Notes: generated from the letters alone by a model not told the origin. A stretch of 64,000 nt of DNA from Aestuariibaculum marinum (GCF_014596975.1 NZ_JACVXD010000012.1:1-64000); one strand, 5' to 3'. Shown: positions 53,024-63,406, counted from the stretch's first letter. Made by a program: numbers and translations.

Positions 53024-54133
53024 TTAACTTTTAACCTTTAGAAGTTTTTCAACCTCGTCTGCTATATCTTTTGTAGCATTAACCAATGCTATTTTCTTTA
53101 TATTTTCTCCAAGTTCCTTCTGCTTTTGCGGCGATGCTACCAGCTGCGAAAATTTATTTTTAAAATCCACTTCCAGTTCATCTTCCTTAATAATCATGGC
53201 CGCATTGTTATCTACAATGGCCATGGCATTTTTGGTTTGATGATCTTCAGCCACATTAGGTGACGGAATAAAAATCACTGGCTTACCAACAATACAAAGT
53301 TCTGACACCGAACTTGCTCCTGCGCGGGATATCACAATATCGGCCGCAGCATAGGCAAAATCCATATTATTTAAAAATTCATGCACCTGTACATTCACTG
53401 TATTATTATAGATTTTATACTGCTGATAATACAACTTACCACACTGCCAAATCACCTGAACGTTTTGTGTATCGAAAAAATCCAACTCCTTTTCAATAAG
53501 CTCATTAATACGTCTTGCACCTAAACTTCCTCCTAAGACCAGCAAGGTTAACTTACCTTCCTTTAAATCGAAAAGCTTTTTAGCCTCTTCGGTTTTAGAA
53601 TTGATATCCAACAAGCCTTGACGCACCGGATTTCCGGTTTTTATAATTTTATCTGCCTGGAAAAAGCGCTCTAACCCATCGTAAGCCACACATATTTTCT
53701 GAACGTGTTTTGCCAACAATTTATTAGTGATTCCCGGAAACGAATTTTGCTCCTGTATTAAACTCGGAATACCATTCTGAGATGCCATATACAATAAAGG
53801 ACCACTAGCGAAACCTCCCGTACCAATAGCCACATCAGGCTTAAAGGACTTCACTATTTTACGAGCATTGTACAAACTACTCATAAGCTTAAACGGGAAC
53901 ATTAAATTCTTCATCGTTAACTGACGCTGAATTCCAGAAATCCATAGCCCTTCAATTTTATATCCGGCCTGTGGTATTTTTTCCATTTCCATTCTATCTT
54001 TTGCACCAACGAATAAAAACTCGGCATCAGGCATACGATGCTTCAATTCATTCGCAATAGCAATTGCAGGATAAATATGTCCTCCTGTTCCTCCGCCAGA
54101 CAATACAATTTTATATGTGTTTTTTGTCGCCAC
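53024..54133 (-). CDS. murG: UDP-GlcNAc--lipid I N-acetylglucosaminyltransferase MurG
   Basis: Membrane-associated GT28 glycosyltransferase that turns lipid I into lipid II. The 369 residues show [35 protein letters not shown] and [16 protein letters not shown] in the acceptor domain, and [15 protein letters not shown] and [18 protein letters not shown] in the donor domain. It is packed between ftsW (13-base gap) and murC (no gap). Confidence 0.97.
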   Translation of the reverse strand: MATKNTYKIVLSGGGTGGHIYPAIAIANELKHRMPDAEFLFVGAKDRMEMEKIPQAGYKIEGLWISGIQRQLTMKNLMFPFKLMSSLYNARKIVKSFKPDVAIGTGGFASGPLLYMASQNGIPSLIQEQNSFPGITNKLLAKHVQKICVAYDGLERFFQADKIIKTGNPVRQGLLDINSKTEEAKKLFDLKEGKLTLLVLGGSLGARRINELIEKELDFFDTQNVQVIWQCGKLYYQQYKIYNNTVNVQVHEFLNNMDFAYAAADIVISRAGASSVSELCIVGKPVIFIPSPNVAEDHQTKNAMAIVDNNAAMIIKEDELEVDFKNKFSQLVASPQKQKELGENIKKIALVNATKDIADEVEKLLKVKS

Positions 54134-54146
54134 TTATTAATCCTAT

Positions 54147-55349
54147 TTATATCGTTTCAGATAAAATTTCCAACGGATTTTCTTCTTCCGTCAATACTTC
54201 TTCTTGTTCTTTTATTTCTTCGCGCTGAGCGCTTACACTTAATACAATTCCAATAGCCAGACAGGTCATCCATATTGATGTCCCTCCACTACTAATTAAC
54301 GGTAAGGTTTGCCCTGTAACTGGAAATAATTCTACAGCTACCGCCATGTTTATTAACGCCTGAAATACGATTGGTAAACCAACACCAAGTGCCAGCAACT
54401 TACCAAATACTGTATCGGCTTTTTGAGCAACGATGACTATTCTAAATAATAGCCACATATACATTATCATAATAAACACACCTCCAATAGAACCATATTC
54501 TTCTACTATAATGGCAAAAATGAAATCGGATGAGGATTGTGGTAAAAAGTTCTTTTGAATACTCTTGCCGGGCCCCACACCCTGAATTCCACCAGAAGCA
54601 ATAGCTATTTTAGCCTTTTCAATTTGATAATCAGCTTCAGTATCTTCATCATTAGAAAAATTCTCAATACGACTCATCCAAGTATCTACACGGTTAGGCA
54701 TCACACCTGGAAATGCTTTGGCTACCAAAACAAACATAGCTAGTGCCAATATTCCAGAACCAATAATTACCGCCAAATAACGTATAGGATATCCGCCTAA
54801 AAACACCAACATAACCACCATTAAAAATATAATAGCAGCTGTTGATAAATTGGCCGGCAAAATTAATGCTAATACTAAAAATACTGGCGTCCAAAGTGGT
54901 AAAATTGACTCTTTAAATGTGATGACTTCATCTTTCATTTTGGACATGTATCGTGCTACGTACACCAAAAGCACTACCGCTGCAAAGGTTGATGTTTGAA
55001 ACGACATTCCCACGATAGGTATTTGAATCCATCTACTGGCATTCGCCCCATCGATAGTTGTACCTTGAAGCATCGTGATTCCTAATAAAACCAGAACAAC
55101 TGGAATCATAATAAGCGATAACCCTCTAAAATATCGATATGGTATTTTATGCACCCCATACATAATGGCAAACCCTAAAAACAGATGCATAAAATGCTTA
55201 ATAAAAAACGCAAATGTATTGGTACTATCACCTCGATAAGCCAAATTACTGGCAGCACTATACACAGGCAAAAACGATAGTATAGCCATTAAAGCTACTA
55301 TCGCCCAAATTAATTTATCGCCTTTTATGTTTTTAAATAATGCCTGCAC
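54147..55349 (-). CDS. ftsW: SEDS-family division protein FtsW
   Basis: A polytopic SEDS glycosyltransferase polymerising lipid II at the septum, working with FtsI. The 400 residues form about ten membrane helices. Landmarks: SNLAYRGDSTNTFAFFIKH, DGANASRWI, QSSSDFIFAIIVEEYG and the C-terminal PVTGQTLPLISSGGTS. It belongs to the dcw context, so FtsW rather than RodA is the better name. It starts 33 bases after the murD stop; a charged tail (KEQEEVLTEEENP) ends it. Confidence 0.95.
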   Translation of the reverse strand: MQALFKNIKGDKLIWAIVALMAILSFLPVYSAASNLAYRGDSTNTFAFFIKHFMHLFLGFAIMYGVHKIPYRYFRGLSLIMIPVVLVLLGITMLQGTTIDGANASRWIQIPIVGMSFQTSTFAAVVLLVYVARYMSKMKDEVITFKESILPLWTPVFLVLALILPANLSTAAIIFLMVVMLVFLGGYPIRYLAVIIGSGILALAMFVLVAKAFPGVMPNRVDTWMSRIENFSNDEDTEADYQIEKAKIAIASGGIQGVGPGKSIQKNFLPQSSSDFIFAIIVEEYGSIGGVFIMIMYMWLLFRIVIVAQKADTVFGKLLALGVGLPIVFQALINMAVAVELFPVTGQTLPLISSGGTSIWMTCLAIGIVLSVSAQREEIKEQEEVLTEEENPLEILSETI

Positions 55350-55382
55350 TTTTTAACTAATTATTTTCTTTTTTCTTAATTT

Positions 55383-56714
55383 TTATAAATTTCTAACAGC
55401 ATCTTTAAACTGACGCCCACGGTCTTCATAATTTTCAAACAAATCGAAACTTGCACATGCAGGAGACAATAACACGTTATCTCCAGATTCAGACAACTTA
55501 TAAGCCATTTTTACAGCCTCCTCCATACTTTGAGTTTCAACAATAGTATCAACCATTCCTCCAAACGTATCAATAAGCTTATCGTTATCAACACCCAGAC
55601 AGATAACAGCTTTCACCTTCTCGTTTACAAAAGCAAATAACTCCTCATAATTATTACCTTTATCAACCCCGCCAACAATCCAAATAGTCGGTGCATCCAT
55701 ACTTTCTAAAGCAAAATATGTTGCGTTTACATTAGTTGCTTTGGAATCGTTTATATACTGTACTTTATTAATTTTAAGTACCTGCTCTAAACGATGTTCA
55801 ACACCTTGAAAACTTTCTAGGCTTTCGCGGATGGTCTGCTTTCTAATTTTAAGCAAATGCGCTACGGTTGAGGCTGCCATAGCATTTTTAATATTATGCT
55901 TACCTTCTAATGCAAGATTGTTTGTTGACATATGTATCTGGTTGTTATCAATTGCTATAATCATCTTTTCCTCTTCTAAATATGCGCCCTTCTCTACTTT
56001 TTTTGTTATTGAAAACGGTAATAATGTCGATTGAACCGGGTGCTCTTTTAACCAATTAGTAATCACTTCATCGTCGGCATCGTAAACCAAATAATCTTCT
56101 TTGGTTTGGTTTTCTGCAATCCTGAATTTTGAAGCGATATAATTTTCAAACTTGTAATCATATCGATCTAAATGATCAGGAGTCACATTCAGTAATACAG
56201 CAATTTTCGGTTTAAATGTATCGATATCATCTAACTGAAAACTACTGATTTCTAAAACGTAATTCGGGTAATCGTGTTCTAAAACCTGTTTCGCAAAGCT
56301 GTCGCCAATATTACCACCTAAACCTACATTCAACTCCCGCTTTAAAATGTAATGCGTTAATGTTGAAGTTGTAGTTTTACCGTTGCTACCAGTAATTCCA
56401 ACAATGGTTGCTTTGGTAAATTTTGATGCGAATTCGATTTCTGAAACCACCTGAATTCCCTTTTCGCGAATTTGTTTTACCAAAGGTGCTTTATCTGGAA
56501 TACCAGGGCTTTTCATTACGATATCGGCATTTAAAATTTTAGATTCCGAATGCGTTTCGTCTTCCCATTCAATCTCATTATGTATAAGAACCTGTCTATA
56601 GTTTTCTTTTATTTTTCCTTTATCAGACACAAAAACCTCATACCCTTTTGCCTTTGCGAGAAGTGCAGTTCCTACTCCACTTTCTCCTCCTCCAAGCACC
56701 ACTAATCGTTTCAT
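55383..56714 (-). CDS. murD: UDP-N-acetylmuramoylalanine--D-glutamate ligase
   Basis: Adds D-glutamate to UDP-MurNAc-L-Ala. The 443 residues have VLGGGESGVGTALLAK (UDP-binding), the ATP loop GITGSNGKTTTSTL, NVTPDHLDRYDYKFENY, NDSKATNVNAT and the final LSPACASFDLFENYEDRG, all typical of MurD. It begins immediately after the mraY stop (no gap) and is followed by ftsW. Confidence 0.97.
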   Translation of the reverse strand: MKRLVVLGGGESGVGTALLAKAKGYEVFVSDKGKIKENYRQVLIHNEIEWEDETHSESKILNADIVMKSPGIPDKAPLVKQIREKGIQVVSEIEFASKFTKATIVGITGSNGKTTTSTLTHYILKRELNVGLGGNIGDSFAKQVLEHDYPNYVLEISSFQLDDIDTFKPKIAVLLNVTPDHLDRYDYKFENYIASKFRIAENQTKEDYLVYDADDEVITNWLKEHPVQSTLLPFSITKKVEKGAYLEEEKMIIAIDNNQIHMSTNNLALEGKHNIKNAMAASTVAHLLKIRKQTIRESLESFQGVEHRLEQVLKINKVQYINDSKATNVNATYFALESMDAPTIWIVGGVDKGNNYEELFAFVNEKVKAVICLGVDNDKLIDTFGGMVDTIVETQSMEEAVKMAYKLSESGDNVLLSPACASFDLFENYEDRGRQFKDAVRNL

Positions 56715-57956
56715 CTATCTAATTTTCAAGGTCACGATAGAAAGAATAGCCAACAATATGCCAACAATCCAGAATCGTGTTACTATTTTACTTTCGTGAT
56801 ATCCTGATTTTTGATAATGATGATGTAATGGCGACATTTTGAAAATGCGACGGCCTTCACCATATTTCTTCTTAGTGTACTTAAACCAACTCACCTGCAT
56901 CACCACCGATAAATTCTCTGCTAAGAAAATACCACACAACACCGGAATTAACCATTCCTTTCGAACCGCAATAGCAATAACTGCAATGATTCCACCAATA
57001 GTTAAACTTCCTGTATCTCCCATAAACACCTGCGCCGGATAGGTATTGTACCATAAAAATCCGATTAAGGCTCCAACGAATGCTGTGATATAAATGGTGA
57101 TTTCCTCGATACGCGGAATGTACATGATGTTTAAATATTCTGAGAATACAATGTGTCCCGATACAAAGGCAAAGATTCCTAGCGTTAGCACAATAATGGC
57201 TGATGTTCCTGCTGCCAATCCGTCAATACCATCGGTTAGGTTTGCACCATTTGAAACTGCTGTAATAATGAAAATGGTAGCCAAAATAAATACCACCCAT
57301 GCATATTTTTCTAAACTCGGACTAATCCAAGTAATTAAATCGGCGTAATCAAACTCATTTCCCTTAACAAACGGGATAGTGGTTTTGGTCGATTTCTCTT
57401 CACCGTTAAACAACTTAGCTGGAGACACATTAGCATCTTGAGCTACAATTTCCTGTTGCTTTTCAACGGACACTTTTTCTTTAATTGTTACATCGTTATG
57501 AAAGTATAATGTTGCTCCAACAATAACACCCAAACCAATCTGACCAAGCACTTTAAAACGCCCTTTTAAACCTTCTTTATCTTGTTTGAATTTTTTTAAA
57601 TAATCATCAATAAAACCAATAACACCCATCCAAACCGTTGTTATTAAAAGCAAGATGATGTATATATTTTCGAGCTTAGCCAATAACAACACAGGAATTA
57701 AGGTTGCCAAAATAATGATGATACCACCCATGGTTGGTGTTCCAGCCTTTTCACTTTGCCCTTCAAGCCCCAAGTCTCTAATGGTTTCACCCATTTGTTT
57801 TTTTTGTAAAAAACGAATGATACGCTTTCCGTAAATAGTAGATATTAACAATGACAAAATCATCGCCAAAGCCGCCCTAAAGGTGATAAACCCAAAAAGT
57901 GAAGCTCCTGGAATTTGGAATTGTTGTTCTAAATATTCAAATAAATAATACAGCAT
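56715..57956 (-). CDS. mraY: Phospho-MurNAc-pentapeptide transferase MraY, with family insertion
   Basis: An integral membrane enzyme that makes lipid I from undecaprenyl phosphate and UDP-MurNAc-pentapeptide. The 413 residues form ten membrane helices. Catalytic Asp117-Asp118 lie in [15 protein letters not shown], Mg-binding [10 protein letters not shown] at 241-250, and the [15 protein letters not shown] loop near the end. The protein is some 50 residues longer than E. coli MraY because of a polar insert at about 155-200 ([17 protein letters not shown]), probably periplasmic. I recall such insertions in other Bacteroidota. Confidence 0.96.
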   Translation of the reverse strand: MLYYLFEYLEQQFQIPGASLFGFITFRAALAMILSLLISTIYGKRIIRFLQKKQMGETIRDLGLEGQSEKAGTPTMGGIIIILATLIPVLLLAKLENIYIILLLITTVWMGVIGFIDDYLKKFKQDKEGLKGRFKVLGQIGLGVIVGATLYFHNDVTIKEKVSVEKQQEIVAQDANVSPAKLFNGEEKSTKTTIPFVKGNEFDYADLITWISPSLEKYAWVVFILATIFIITAVSNGANLTDGIDGLAAGTSAIIVLTLGIFAFVSGHIVFSEYLNIMYIPRIEEITIYITAFVGALIGFLWYNTYPAQVFMGDTGSLTIGGIIAVIAIAVRKEWLIPVLCGIFLAENLSVVMQVSWFKYTKKKYGEGRRIFKMSPLHHHYQKSGYHESKIVTRFWIVGILLAILSIVTLKIR

Positions 57957-57967
57957 CTACTATTCTT

Positions 57968-59431
57968 TTATTTCTGTAATTGTTTTAAAAATTCGTTCAC
58001 CATTTTAAAGTCGTCAAAGTCGAAACGTTCTGCTTTTATTTCCTGATACGTTTCATGCCCTTTGCCTGCAATTAAAATAATATCGTTAGACTGTGCCATC
58101 TGACAAGCCGCTTTAATAGCCTGAGCCCGATCTACAATCGTTAAGGTCTTTTTAAAATTTTGAGGTTCCACGCCTTTTTCAATATCTTCCAATATCGCTT
58201 CTGGTTGTTCACTTCGTGGATTATCACTTGTAAAAATCACTTTGGTACTTAACGCCGAAGCAATATGCCCCATTTTAGGTCGCTTGGTTTTATCGCGATC
58301 GCCACCACAACCCACAACAGTAATCAACTCTTCATTTTTGGTTCGAATACTATTAATAGTTTCCAACACGTTTTTCAACGCATCAGGAGTATGAGCATAA
58401 TCTACAATTGCTGTGATTTTATCGTTGGAAATCATATACTGAAAACGTCCGCTAACACTTTCCAGCTCACTGATTAATCGAAGCACCTCTACTTTTTCTA
58501 AGCCTAACAACTCTGCAGTCGCATAGATGGCTAATACGTTATACGCATTGAAGCTACCAATTAGACGTGTCCAAACCTCTGCTTCGTTAATTTTTAACAA
58601 TAAACCTCCAAACTGATTCTCTAAAATCTGCGCTTTATAGTCAGCATACGTTTTTAGAGCATAGGTTTGTTTTCTGGCTTTTGTATTTTGCAACATCACT
58701 AAACCATTCTTATCATCAACATTTACTAAAGCAAAAGCTTCTTTTGGCAGGTTATCGAAAAATGATTTTTTCACATCGCGATATTCTGCAAAGGTGTTAT
58801 GATAATCTAAATGATCATGTGATAAATTGGTAAACACACCGCCTTCAAAATGTAATCCGGTGGTTCTATGTTGATGAATACCGTGTGAGCTCACTTCCAT
58901 AAAGCAGAACTCAACACCTTCGTCATTCATCATTTTCAAATACTTGTTAATCGTCAGTGAATCTGGCGTAGTATGTGTCGCTTTATATTCCTTTTCATCA
59001 ACCATAATTTTCACAGTTGATAGTAACCCTACTTTATACCCAGCCTTCTTAAATAACTGATACAACAAACTGGTAACCGTGGTTTTTCCGTTAGTTCCGG
59101 TAACACCCACAAGCTTTAAATTTTCTGAAGGTACATCGTAATAATTCGATGCCATAATCGCTAAAGCCTTATGCGAATTATCAACCTCAACATAAGTTAT
59201 TCCTTCAACTAAACTTTCAGGCATAACCTCGCAAACAATCGCTTTTGCGCCCTGTTTTATAGCTGCATCAATATACTTATGTCCATCTACCACACTTCCA
59301 GAAATCGCCACAAACACATCATCGCTTTTGATCTTTCTAGAATCAAAATCGATAGCCTCTATATTTACCGTAGTATTACCTACCACAGCATTAATAGTAA
59401 CTTTATATAATATGTCTTTCAAAGCTATCAT
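57968..59431 (-). CDS. murE: UDP-MurNAc-tripeptide synthetase MurE (meso-diaminopimelate type)
   Basis: Adds the third stem-peptide residue. The 487 residues have AISGSVVDGHKYI, the ATP loop GVTGTNGKTTVTSLLYQL, the MEVSSHGIHQHRT segment and the carbamylated-Lys region. The specificity loop reads TSDNPRSEQP; DNPR marks enzymes that use meso-diaminopimelate rather than lysine, so the wall is predicted to be the direct-linked mDAP type. The gene overlaps ftsI by four bases and mraY follows after 11. Confidence 0.97.
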   Translation of the reverse strand: MIALKDILYKVTINAVVGNTTVNIEAIDFDSRKIKSDDVFVAISGSVVDGHKYIDAAIKQGAKAIVCEVMPESLVEGITYVEVDNSHKALAIMASNYYDVPSENLKLVGVTGTNGKTTVTSLLYQLFKKAGYKVGLLSTVKIMVDEKEYKATHTTPDSLTINKYLKMMNDEGVEFCFMEVSSHGIHQHRTTGLHFEGGVFTNLSHDHLDYHNTFAEYRDVKKSFFDNLPKEAFALVNVDDKNGLVMLQNTKARKQTYALKTYADYKAQILENQFGGLLLKINEAEVWTRLIGSFNAYNVLAIYATAELLGLEKVEVLRLISELESVSGRFQYMISNDKITAIVDYAHTPDALKNVLETINSIRTKNEELITVVGCGGDRDKTKRPKMGHIASALSTKVIFTSDNPRSEQPEAILEDIEKGVEPQNFKKTLTIVDRAQAIKAACQMAQSNDIILIAGKGHETYQEIKAERFDFDDFKMVNEFLKQLQK

Positions 59432-61434
59432 GAAGCTGTCAATATGATGGTTTGGTTATTTTTTAACTTTATATTTTTATTGATAGACTGACTTTTAACA
59501 ATACCGCTACCTTGTAATTTTACTTTTACTTGCACCTGCATATTTTCTAATAAGGCTACTGCATCCATAGCCGGTAATCCCACGACATTTGGCATAATAG
59601 TTTTATAGGTCTGTGCTGTTTTATAAAAACCATTAAACTCTTTTTCTACAGAAGCATGCTTTACTTCTAAAGTCTCCACTTCGTCTATAATCGGTGTATC
59701 TGTATGTATTTTTTGAGCAATTCTTTTGAATACCGGCCCCGTTACATCGGCTCCATAATACCCTTTTTTAACACTTGGTTTATGAATGACCACAATACAG
59801 GAGTACTTTGGATTATCGGCTGGAAAATACCCCGCAAACGATGAAATGTATCGACGGTTTTCTTTCCAATCTTTCATCCAATATTCAGTTTGTGCTGTAC
59901 CTGTTTTACCCGCCATAGAAAAATACGGCGAATATAAGGAACGTCCAGTTCCCCGCTCAACAATATGTTTTAAAATATCCTGAATTTCTTTTAAGGTTTT
60001 ATCTGAACAGATTTTATCACCTTCATTATCTCCATCAAAAGATTCCACTACATGATCTAACTCTTTCACTTCCCTAATAAACTTCGGCTTTACTAACACC
60101 CCATTATTAGCAATCGCATTGTAAAACGTAAGTGTTTGAAGCGGAGTTAACTTTAGATTATAGCCATACGCCATAGACGGCAAAGCGTTTCTACTCCAAA
60201 TTTTATCACCCGGTTTTGGAATCACAGGTTCACCCTCACCAATTATTGGCAAACCAAGCGGCTTATCTAATTCCCAATCTTGTAAATGACCCACAAACTT
60301 TTGCGGTTGTTTAGCATATCCATCATCTATAATAGTTGCCAACCCAATATTAGATGACACTTCTAATGTTCTTGCCGCAGAAATTTTTCCGTGACCATGA
60401 GTGTCTTTTATACCTTTTCCGTAAAACTGCTTATACCCAACTCCTGTATCAATCACCGTAGAGGTATCTACCACTTTATCTTCTAAAGCCGCCATTAACG
60501 CCATTACTTTAAAAGTAGACCCTGGTTCATGTGCTTCTCCAACCGCATAGTTTAAACGCTCATAATAATGTCCGTTTTCATTTCTACCCAAGTTTGAAAT
60601 CGCACGAATCTCACCAGTTTTTGCTTCCATAACCACAACACAACCATGATCTGCCTCATATTCTTCTAACTGTTTCAATAACGCATGATGCGCGATATCC
60701 TGAATATTAACATCTATAGTCGTATATACGTCGTAACCATCTTTAGGCTCAATTTCGTTAGCGTCACTTAAAGGTTTCCATTGCCCCTTACCTATTTTTT
60801 GTTTTCTGCGTTGCCCATCGGTTCCTCTCAGGTATTTAACGCCAAAAGCGCCATCGATACCGGCGCGTGTTACATTTCCATCTTCATCAAATCGTTCATA
60901 ACCTATAGAACGTTGAGCAATTGCCCCCATTGGATGTTCGCGCTTGGTAGTTTGCTCTACAATCAGGCCGCCTTTAAAAGCTCCTAACCTAAGCATTGGA
61001 AAACTTCTTAAACGGATATAATCGCCGTACCCAACATTTCTAGCTAACAAATAATACCGATTTCTATTGGCTCGCGCTTTACGCAATGCTTTTTGATAAG
61101 ATCTTGACGAACGCCCCGAATAGGCCGCTAAAGAATCACATAAAGGAATAAGGTATTTTTCAAATGTACTACTAGTTGGTGTCAGTAAATCGATGCGCAC
61201 ATCGTACTTTGGCACCGATGTAGCGAGTAAGTTTCCATTAACCGAATACACATTACCGCGATTGGCAGGGATTTTCACATTCTTAACCACACGTGTATCT
61301 GCCAATGCACGATACTTTTCTCCTTGTAAAAATTGTATACTAAACAATTTAAACAGCACAGCAGCACCAAAGACGAACATACATCCTGATATAAAATACA
61401 AGCGGTTTAATATGTTTTTCTCGTTTACTGCCAA
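59428..61434 (-). CDS. ftsI: Septal transpeptidase FtsI (PBP3-like) with C-terminal PASTA domain
   Basis: A class B penicillin-binding protein cross-linking septal peptidoglycan. The 668 residues have one N-terminal helix (about 11-33) and a pedestal domain. The catalytic triad motifs are STFK (Ser306-Lys309), SSN (360-362) and KTGT (510-513). A PASTA domain (about 613-668, MPNVVGLPAMDAVALLENMQ) ends it, as in Bacteroidota and Gram-positive homologues but unlike E. coli FtsI. It overlaps murE by four bases and follows ftsL after seven. Confidence 0.96.
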   Translation of the reverse strand: MAVNEKNILNRLYFISGCMFVFGAAVLFKLFSIQFLQGEKYRALADTRVVKNVKIPANRGNVYSVNGNLLATSVPKYDVRIDLLTPTSSTFEKYLIPLCDSLAAYSGRSSRSYQKALRKARANRNRYYLLARNVGYGDYIRLRSFPMLRLGAFKGGLIVEQTTKREHPMGAIAQRSIGYERFDEDGNVTRAGIDGAFGVKYLRGTDGQRRKQKIGKGQWKPLSDANEIEPKDGYDVYTTIDVNIQDIAHHALLKQLEEYEADHGCVVVMEAKTGEIRAISNLGRNENGHYYERLNYAVGEAHEPGSTFKVMALMAALEDKVVDTSTVIDTGVGYKQFYGKGIKDTHGHGKISAARTLEVSSNIGLATIIDDGYAKQPQKFVGHLQDWELDKPLGLPIIGEGEPVIPKPGDKIWSRNALPSMAYGYNLKLTPLQTLTFYNAIANNGVLVKPKFIREVKELDHVVESFDGDNEGDKICSDKTLKEIQDILKHIVERGTGRSLYSPYFSMAGKTGTAQTEYWMKDWKENRRYISSFAGYFPADNPKYSCIVVIHKPSVKKGYYGADVTGPVFKRIAQKIHTDTPIIDEVETLEVKHASVEKEFNGFYKTAQTYKTIMPNVVGLPAMDAVALLENMQVQVKVKLQGSGIVKSQSINKNIKLKNNQTIILTAS

Positions 61435-61441
61435 GTGTTGG

Positions 61442-61759
61442 TTAGTTTTGTGATTTAATTTTTATTTTTTTTGGTGGAATTACCGATGGTGCAATTCCTT
61501 TATCTTTCATTACATTAATTACTGCCGATTCCATTTTCAACTTCATCAATCTGGACCGACCATCTATAAACTCCGACCGCATTTCGTTAACTTCATTTTT
61601 CAATCGTGCAATTTCATACACTTTTTTATCAGCACTATGCGAGCTCGCAATCATTACTATAGCTAAAACCGAAACAAAAATTATGAACCTCCAGTTTTTA
61701 AAAGCATCATCACTAACTAAAAACGTTCCTTTTAATATGCGATAGATCTTCTGCTTCAT
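61442..61759 (-). CDS. ftsL: FtsL-like division protein
   Basis: A 105-residue bitopic protein: a short basic cytoplasmic part, one helix (about 27-43, IIFVSVLAIVMIASSH) and a heptad-like coiled-coil segment (VYEIARLKNEVNEMRSEFID), ending in a Lys-rich tail. The sequence itself is weakly conserved; the call relies on size, topology and location between rsmH and ftsI. Its start codon shares one base with the rsmH stop. Confidence 0.85.
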   Translation of the reverse strand: MKQKIYRILKGTFLVSDDAFKNWRFIIFVSVLAIVMIASSHSADKKVYEIARLKNEVNEMRSEFIDGRSRLMKLKMESAVINVMKDKGIAPSVIPPKKIKIKSQN

Positions 61760-62667
61760 TATATCTTTTTAGCTATTCTTAATTTCGCGCTTCTTGCTCT
61801 ACTATTAATTTTTATTTCTTCTTTCGTTGGAACAATTAAACCTCCTACTTTTTTAAAAGGAACTTCAAAATTCCCAAACATATCGCGCTCTGGCTCGCCT
61901 TCAAACATTCCGTTTCTTATAAAACGCTTCACCAATCGATCTTCTAAAGAATGATAAGAAATCAAACTCAAGCGTCCTTTTTCATTTAAAATCTCCGGCG
62001 CCTGCAACAGCAATTCTTTTATTACCTCAATTTCCTGATTCACTTCAATTCGAATCGCTTGATAGATTTGTGCTAAAATTTTGTTTTCATGCTTTGGCGA
62101 TAAAAACTTTTTCAAAGCACTTTTTAATTGTTCACTTGTTACAATCGGCTCTTCTTCTCGTTTTTCAACAATTAATCTTGCCATGGCTGGCGCAGCACGC
62201 AACTCCCCATATTGAGCTAGCACAGCTCTAAGCTGCTCTTCATCATATTCATTTACCACATGATAAGCTGACAATACACTATTTTGATTCATACGCATAT
62301 CTAAATCAGCATCAAAACGTGTTGAAAATCCACGTTCAGCAACATCAAACTGATGTGACGACACACCAAAATCCCCTAAAATCCCATCAACCTTTTTTAC
62401 ACCATAAAACCTTAAAAAACGCTTTATATGCCTAAAATTCTCATTGATTAATGTAAATCTTGGGTCGTCAATTTTATTTTCAAGAGCATCTGTATCCTGA
62501 TCGAAGGCAAACAATTTCCCCTTCTCACTTAGCCTACTTAATATTTCTCTGCTATGTCCGCCACCACCAAAAGTCACATCCACATAAATGCCATCCGGAT
62601 TAATATTTAATCCGTCAACCGTTTCTTTTAGCAATACCGGGTTATGATATTCCATAATCTTCATCAT
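61759..62667 (-). CDS. rsmH: 16S rRNA (cytosine-N4)-methyltransferase RsmH
   Basis: Methylates N4 of C1402 in 16S rRNA; formerly MraW. The 302 residues have EYHNPVLLKETVDGL, the SAM loop YVDVTFGGGGHSREIL, GDFGVSSHQFDVAERGFS and the C-terminal LISYHSLEDRLVKRF. The start is ambiguous (MMKIMEYHN); any of three Mets within 12 bases is possible. It overlaps mraZ by 26 bases, so the two are tightly coupled. Confidence 0.96.
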   Translation of the reverse strand: MMKIMEYHNPVLLKETVDGLNINPDGIYVDVTFGGGGHSREILSRLSEKGKLFAFDQDTDALENKIDDPRFTLINENFRHIKRFLRFYGVKKVDGILGDFGVSSHQFDVAERGFSTRFDADLDMRMNQNSVLSAYHVVNEYDEEQLRAVLAQYGELRAAPAMARLIVEKREEEPIVTSEQLKSALKKFLSPKHENKILAQIYQAIRIEVNQEIEVIKELLLQAPEILNEKGRLSLISYHSLEDRLVKRFIRNGMFEGEPERDMFGNFEVPFKKVGGLIVPTKEEIKINSRARSAKLRIAKKI

Positions 62668-63112
62668 CTTGTCCCATTACCTCTTCAGCTAAATCCGCAA
62701 AATCATCAGCTGCATCATCAATGGCTTGTTCATATAAATCTTTATCCCATATTTCAACAATGTTAATCGCCGAAGCCACAACAATTTCTTTTGAAATATT
62801 AGCAAATACCGTTAAGTCTTTTGGAATTAGTAAACGCCCATTAGCGTCTACTTCTACAATTTTCACTCCAGCCGTAAAACGACGAATAAAATCGTTATTT
62901 TTCTTTTTAAACCGATTTAGCTTATTCATCTTCTGCATGAGCCTTTGCCACTCTGCCATTGGATACAACTCTAAACACTTTTGAAACACCGAACGACGCA
63001 ACACAAACCCATCTTCTAAAATAGAAGACAACTGCTTTTTCAACGGCGCAGGCATCATTAATCTACCTTTGGCGTCAACCTTACAATCGTATGTTCCTGT
63101 TAATAAGTCCAA
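62642..63112 (-). CDS. mraZ: MraZ, transcriptional regulator of the dcw cluster
   Basis: A SpoVT/AbrB-fold DNA-binding protein that represses its own operon in E. coli. The 156 residues contain two AbrB-like repeats: GTYDCKVDAKGRLMMPAPLK and VKIVEVDANGRLLIPKDL. The start codon is TTG at 63112 (MDLLTGTYDCK); no upstream ATG fits. The acidic C-terminus (DDAADDFADLAEEVMGQDDE) extends beyond the E. coli length. The gene is first in the cluster and lies 34 bases downstream of its -7 box, with three MraZ-box-like repeats above it. Confidence 0.95.
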   Translation of the reverse strand: MDLLTGTYDCKVDAKGRLMMPAPLKKQLSSILEDGFVLRRSVFQKCLELYPMAEWQRLMQKMNKLNRFKKKNNDFIRRFTAGVKIVEVDANGRLLIPKDLTVFANISKEIVVASAINIVEIWDKDLYEQAIDDAADDFADLAEEVMGQDDEDYGIS

Positions 63113-63145
63113 TGTGATTCACAAATATGTTAACGGTTTGTGTTT

Positions 63146-63153
63146 CAAATATA
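63146..63153 (-). promoter_or_regulatory. -7 promoter box of the dcw cluster
   Basis: TATATTTG on the minus strand (63153-63146) matches TAnnTTTG exactly, 34 bases before the mraZ TTG start. The -33 region falls inside the repeat array at 63161-63190. Confidence 0.6.
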
Positions 63154-63160
63154 TTGAAAA

Positions 63161-63190
63161 TTTTACCACATTTTACCACATTTTACCACT
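63161..63190 (-). promoter_or_regulatory. MraZ box array: three 10-bp direct repeats
   Basis: On the minus strand the unit GTGGTAAAAT recurs three times at an exact 10-bp period (63161-63170, 63171-63180, 63181-63190, with small differences at the outermost end). MraZ operators in other bacteria are tandem short repeats with 10-bp spacing. The array ends seven bases upstream of the -7 box, so bound MraZ would block the promoter. Confidence 0.75.
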
Positions 63191-63373
63191 TTGTTAATAA
63201 ATTTTCGACTAAATAACACTAAAAATAGATTTCATACGGCCTAAAACCCAACAACCACTTATAATCAGCGCATTAGAACAAATCGTAACACAATCGCTTT
63301 TTTATTAACATCTTTCAACGAAACTATTATTTTTGAAAATCCTTAAAATCGTCGTAAGTATAGATGAAATAAC

Positions 63374-63381
63374 TATATTTG
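63374..63381 (+). promoter_or_regulatory. -7 promoter box for the alpha/beta hydrolase gene
   Basis: TATATTTG, an exact TAnnTTTG match, lies 26 bases before the start codon, divergent from the dcw promoter. Confidence 0.5.
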
Positions 63382-63406
63382 TTTTTAAAGTAACGACAAC
63401 TGATTA

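Noticed and set aside
63161..63190. Three 10-bp direct repeats as a CRISPR-like array or simple satellite
   Set aside because: There are no spacers, and the position over the mraZ promoter with MraZ-box-like content explains them better as an operator.
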